A stretch of 15,360 nucleotides of DNA from positions 1 to 15,360 of the forward strand of contig JANXTP010000034.1 in NCBI GenBank assembly GCA_025352345.1, read 5' to 3'. This DNA is from Burkholderiales bacterium. GTDB taxonomy: Bacteria; Pseudomonadota; Gammaproteobacteria; Burkholderiales; Burkholderiaceae_C. Positions 13,073-15,360 of this stretch are shown piece after piece. Positions within the stretch are counted from its first letter, which is position 1. Every line of letters starts with the position of its first letter. Made by a program: the position numbers and the translations under genes. Under the pieces are notes generated by a model. The model searched no databases, was not told where the DNA came from, and worked only from the letters and a program-made list of their open reading frames with translations.

Positions 13073-13577
13073 CCATGCGCCGATCGAATGACGCGGACGA
13101 GCCAAACAAACGTTCGCGCAGCCACGGCCACAGCACCTGATCGACCGACCAGCGGCCCGGCCCCCACAGCAGCAGCGCTGCCAGCACGCTGCCCCAGAAG
13201 ATGTGCTGCTGCAAGGCCGGGATCGGCATGGCTTCGACGCTGATGACCGCCACCACGTTGAGGATGGACAAACCCGCTGCCGCGAAGCGACCGCCCAGGC
13301 CGAGCAGGATCAGCGCCGGCAGCGCCAGCTCGGCGCTGGTGCCGAGCGCGGCAGCGATGTGCGGGCTGAGCAGTGGCACGTGGTACTCATCGGTGAACAG
13401 CGCGACGGTGGTTCCCCAATCGGCGATCTTGGTCAGGCCGGAGCGAAAGAACACGCCGGCAATGAACCAGCGCGCCAGCAGTTGCGCGGCGGGCTGAAGC
13501 GCATTGAGCCCGCGGACGGCTAACTCGGCCAGCGTCCACAGTCGAAACAGCGGGGACGTCGGGGGCGGTGTGTTCAT
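13068..13577 (-). CDS. DoxX-family membrane protein of the first bufferin locus (BufD-like)
   Basis: A 169-residue inner-membrane protein of the DoxX family with about four membrane segments (near residues 31-48, 72-95, 98-115 and 122-140). Family motifs are visible: LLARWFIAGVFFRSGLTKI, then LSPHIAAALGTSAELALPAL, then the C-terminal HIFWGSVLAALLLWGPGRWS. DoxX proteins are often the fourth gene of DUF2282-MNIO-DUF2063 operons, and the same order appears here. The role is not settled; a redox or quinone-linked function has been suggested for the wider family. ATG 13577 has GGAG eight bases upstream. It lies 25 bp after the DUF2063 stop, so it is surely cotranscribed with it. Confidence 0.88.
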   Translation of the reverse strand: MNTPPPTSPLFRLWTLAELAVRGLNALQPAAQLLARWFIAGVFFRSGLTKIADWGTTVALFTDEYHVPLLSPHIAAALGTSAELALPALILLGLGGRFAAAGLSILNVVAVISVEAMPIPALQQHIFWGSVLAALLLWGPGRWSVDQVLWPWLRERLFGSSASFDRRMV

Positions 13578-13602
13578 TGATGCGGCTCCAGATTGACTGC
13601 AC

Positions 13603-14427
13603 TCAGTCGCCGGCGACCATGATTCCTTTCAACCAACCGGCGCCCAGCGCGGCGGTGAGCCAGGCTGCCAGATCGAACGGGCCGACCTCAGACGCATCGG
13701 ACACCGCATCGAGCGCTGCGGCCAGCGAGTCACCGGCGAGCAGGCGCTGCGTCCACTTCATGGTGGCGGTATCGATGCGGTGCACCTGCGCGCGCCAGCC
13801 TGATCGGCACACCAGGGCCGACTCAGCGACACCCGCCTGCAAGGCATCGCGCGCAGCGGCCAGCGCATCGGGCGTTGCGCTCTCGCGATGGGCCTGGTGA
13901 ATCGCCACCACTGGCCAGCGCGATGTCAGCACCGACAGCCCTGGGCGCAATTGAAGGTAGAGCAGCTGAGGATCGGTGTCGCCGAGACGGGCGATCGAGG
14001 TGGCATCGAGCTGAACGTCGACCGCGTGCTCGCAGAGATGCACAGCCCAATCGAGCCGGGCGCAGTCACCGAAGTAAGGCCAGTCGGCGAGCGCGGGATG
14101 AGCCTCCAAGCACTCAGCCAACGATTCGCCCCACTGCGCAAGGTCCCCATGCACCGGTGGCCGCTGCAGCCACAGCGCGCGCGCCAGCGGTTGGAAATCA
14201 TCGGCACCGATCAAGGCACACACTGTGGGGTAAGCTGCCTCCAGGGCCCGCACAGCGTTGGCGGCACCGTTGGCACGGTAGGCCTGCAGGCCGCGGGCCA
14301 CGGTGACCGGGTTGTCGCGACACCAGCCTTCGAGCGCACCCGCTGCGCTGGCGTTGGGCTGCCACAACGCAGCCACCACTGCCTGCTGGCGTGCGGCTTC
14401 GCGTGCGATGCCGGTGTCGTCGCTCAT
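13603..14427 (-). CDS. bufC: DUF2063 / HvfC-BufC family MNIO partner protein (first locus)
   Basis: A 274-residue partner protein, equivalent to the one at 11005-11790 but only distantly alike. The N-terminal DUF2063 domain covers about residues 5-120: GLQAYRANGAANAVRALEAA, YPTVCALIGADDFQPLARAL, GDLAQWGESLAECLEAHPAL. The C-terminal part contains QLLYLQLRPGLSVLTSRWPV and a winged-helix-like end (LLAGDSLAAALDA, then AWLTAALGAGWL). The ATG at 14427 overlaps the MNIO stop as ATGA, giving tight translational coupling and supporting a one-to-one complex with that enzyme. The DoxX gene follows. No export signal is present, so it acts in the cytoplasm before the precursor is secreted. Confidence 0.87.
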   Translation of the reverse strand: MSDDTGIAREAARQQAVVAALWQPNASAAGALEGWCRDNPVTVARGLQAYRANGAANAVRALEAAYPTVCALIGADDFQPLARALWLQRPPVHGDLAQWGESLAECLEAHPALADWPYFGDCARLDWAVHLCEHAVDVQLDATSIARLGDTDPQLLYLQLRPGLSVLTSRWPVVAIHQAHRESATPDALAAARDALQAGVAESALVCRSGWRAQVHRIDTATMKWTQRLLAGDSLAAALDAVSDASEVGPFDLAAWLTAALGAGWLKGIMVAGD

Positions 14428-15287
14428 CGAGGCAGTCTCGTCAGCCGATCGGTGGCCTGCTGCGCCTCGGCCAGCAGCACCGCGAGCGATGGCACCTGGG
14501 TGTCCCACTCGATGAGTGTGGGCACCGCGCCGAAGCGTTGCAAAGCGTGCTCGTACAACGCCCACACACCGGGCCGCACGACGCTGCCATGGTCATCGAT
14601 GACGATGTCCGGCATCTCGCAATAGCCAGCCAGATGGATCTCGCCGACGATGCCTTGCGGCAGCGCATCGATGAACGCCCGTCCGTGTGCCGCGGGATCG
14701 GGCACGCGCTCGTTCAGCGCATTGACCATCAGGTTGTTGACATCTAGCAGCAGCCCGCAACCACTGCGCTGGCACAGCAGGGTCAGAAACTCGGTCTCTG
14801 CCAGCGTGCTGTCCTGGAACGACAAATAGGCCGACAAGTTCTCGACCAGCAAGGGGCGCCGCAAGCGGTCCTGCACCCGGCCGACGTTGTCGACGAGGAT
14901 TGTCAATGACGCCTCGTTGTAGGCGATCGGCAACAGGTCGCTGGCATGCAGCACCGGCCCGCTCGGTCGTGCTGGTGCACGGGCGAAACAGGCATGGTCC
15001 GACACGCGCACAGGGTCGATGCGCTGCACCAGCCGCTCGAGGCGATCGAGGTGCCAGGCATCGACGCCGACCGCTGAGCCCAGCGCCAGCCCCACGCCGT
15101 GCAAGCTGACCGGGTAGTGCGAACGTGCCGCAGCGAGCACCGCCAACGCAGCACCTCCGTCGGCGTAGAAGTTCTCGGAGTGAACCTCGACGAAGCCGAC
15201 GGCGGGCTGTTCTTGCGCGACCTGCTCGTAATGCGGCTGCCGCAGACCGATCCCCGCAATGCAGGGCGACGCTGCGGGTGCGGCCAT
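14424..15287 (-). CDS. bufB: MNIO (DUF692) bufferin maturase, first locus
   Basis: A 287-residue paralogue of the MNIO at 11787-12656, from a different branch. GIGLRQPHYEQV and VGFVEVHSENFYADGG are typical of enzymes paired with DUF2282 precursors. Candidate ligands are His63 (LHGVGL), His98 (VSDHACF), Glu149 (LLVENLSAY), Asp182-Asn183-Asn184, His218 (IHLAGY), DDH 231-233 and Glu260. Relative to the paralogue, the His/Asp-rich loop is shorter (GYCEMPDIVIDDHG) and the last motif is IEWDTQ instead of IERDDH, so a metal ligand or substrate contact may differ. ATG 15287 starts 13 bp after the upstream precursor stop with no clear ribosome binding site, so translation may depend on coupling. Its stop overlaps the DUF2063 start. 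Confidence 0.92.
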   Translation of the reverse strand: MAAPAASPCIAGIGLRQPHYEQVAQEQPAVGFVEVHSENFYADGGAALAVLAAARSHYPVSLHGVGLALGSAVGVDAWHLDRLERLVQRIDPVRVSDHACFARAPARPSGPVLHASDLLPIAYNEASLTILVDNVGRVQDRLRRPLLVENLSAYLSFQDSTLAETEFLTLLCQRSGCGLLLDVNNLMVNALNERVPDPAAHGRAFIDALPQGIVGEIHLAGYCEMPDIVIDDHGSVVRPGVWALYEHALQRFGAVPTLIEWDTQVPSLAVLLAEAQQATDRLTRLPR

Positions 15288-15300
15288 GGCGGCGACAGGC

Positions 15301-15360
15301 TTACTTCTTCAGCGCCTTTTTCGCTTCATCGGCGGTCTTGCCACCAAGCGAGGTGCAGGT
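15301..15360 (-). CDS. bufA1: C-terminal end of a bufferin precursor (probably BufA1/DUF2282), cut by window edge
   Basis: Only the last 19 codons and a TAA are visible: TCTSLGGKTADEAKKALKK. The pattern C-x-x-x-GGK matches the end of the DUF2282 (BufA1) family, in which the last cysteine precedes a GGK. The identity is supported mainly by position, 13 bp upstream of an MNIO gene of the branch that serves DUF2282 precursors. The lysine/alanine tail after GGK is longer than I expect. The signal peptide and the other cysteines lie outside the window. Confidence 0.6.
   Translation of the reverse strand, partial: TCTSLGGKTADEAKKALKK

Noticed and set aside
1..15360. CRISPR arrays, tRNA/rRNA genes, insertion sequences, phage or plasmid functions
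   Set aside because: No spaced direct repeats, tRNA-like folds, transposase or integrase motifs, or terminal inverted repeats were recognised on either strand by eye.

Overview
The window is about two-thirds G+C and densely packed. Protein similarity recalled from memory points to a betaproteobacterium of the Burkholderiales, but nothing in the sequence fixes the species. No rRNA, tRNA, CRISPR array or insertion sequence was seen. There is no gene-free stretch above 300 bases if the broken kinase at 9045-9902 is counted as a gene.

Left part (1-2866). A putative metallopeptidase/VWA protein, cut off by the left edge, converges on an unknown protein with about seven membrane segments. Their two stop codons lie within one small hairpin. 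Next comes an isochorismatase-family hydrolase, translationally coupled (ATGA) to a TetR-type regulator.

Catabolic part (2818-9010). The TetR gene is divergent from an HpaB/AbfD-family flavoprotein, which is coupled to an Old Yellow Enzyme. A perfect 15-bp palindrome lies between the divergent genes and overlaps plausible promoters for both, so TetR probably controls both sides. An aldehyde dehydrogenase (minus strand) and an HMG-CoA lyase family enzyme (plus strand) follow as a second divergent pair. Together these suggest a regulated route that oxidises an organic acid or acyl-CoA and ends in C-C cleavage. The substrate cannot be read from the sequence.

Broken gene (9045-9902). The remains of a hybrid sensor histidine kinase with an ethylene-receptor-like membrane domain carry a frameshift, an in-frame stop and large deletions that removed the kinase core.

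Right part (10029-15360, all minus strand). Two bufferin-type RiPP loci lie in tandem. In transcription order the first is a precursor tail (cut by the right edge), an MNIO (DUF692) enzyme, a DUF2063 partner and a DoxX membrane protein. The second is a complete six-cysteine secreted precursor (BufA2-like), a second MNIO, a second DUF2063 partner and a Tat-exported dienelactone hydrolase. By family knowledge the MNIO and its partner modify precursor cysteines, and the exported peptide binds copper in the periplasm. The tandem arrangement, the hydrolase in the last place of the second set, and the RNA hairpins inside that set are the most interesting features here.
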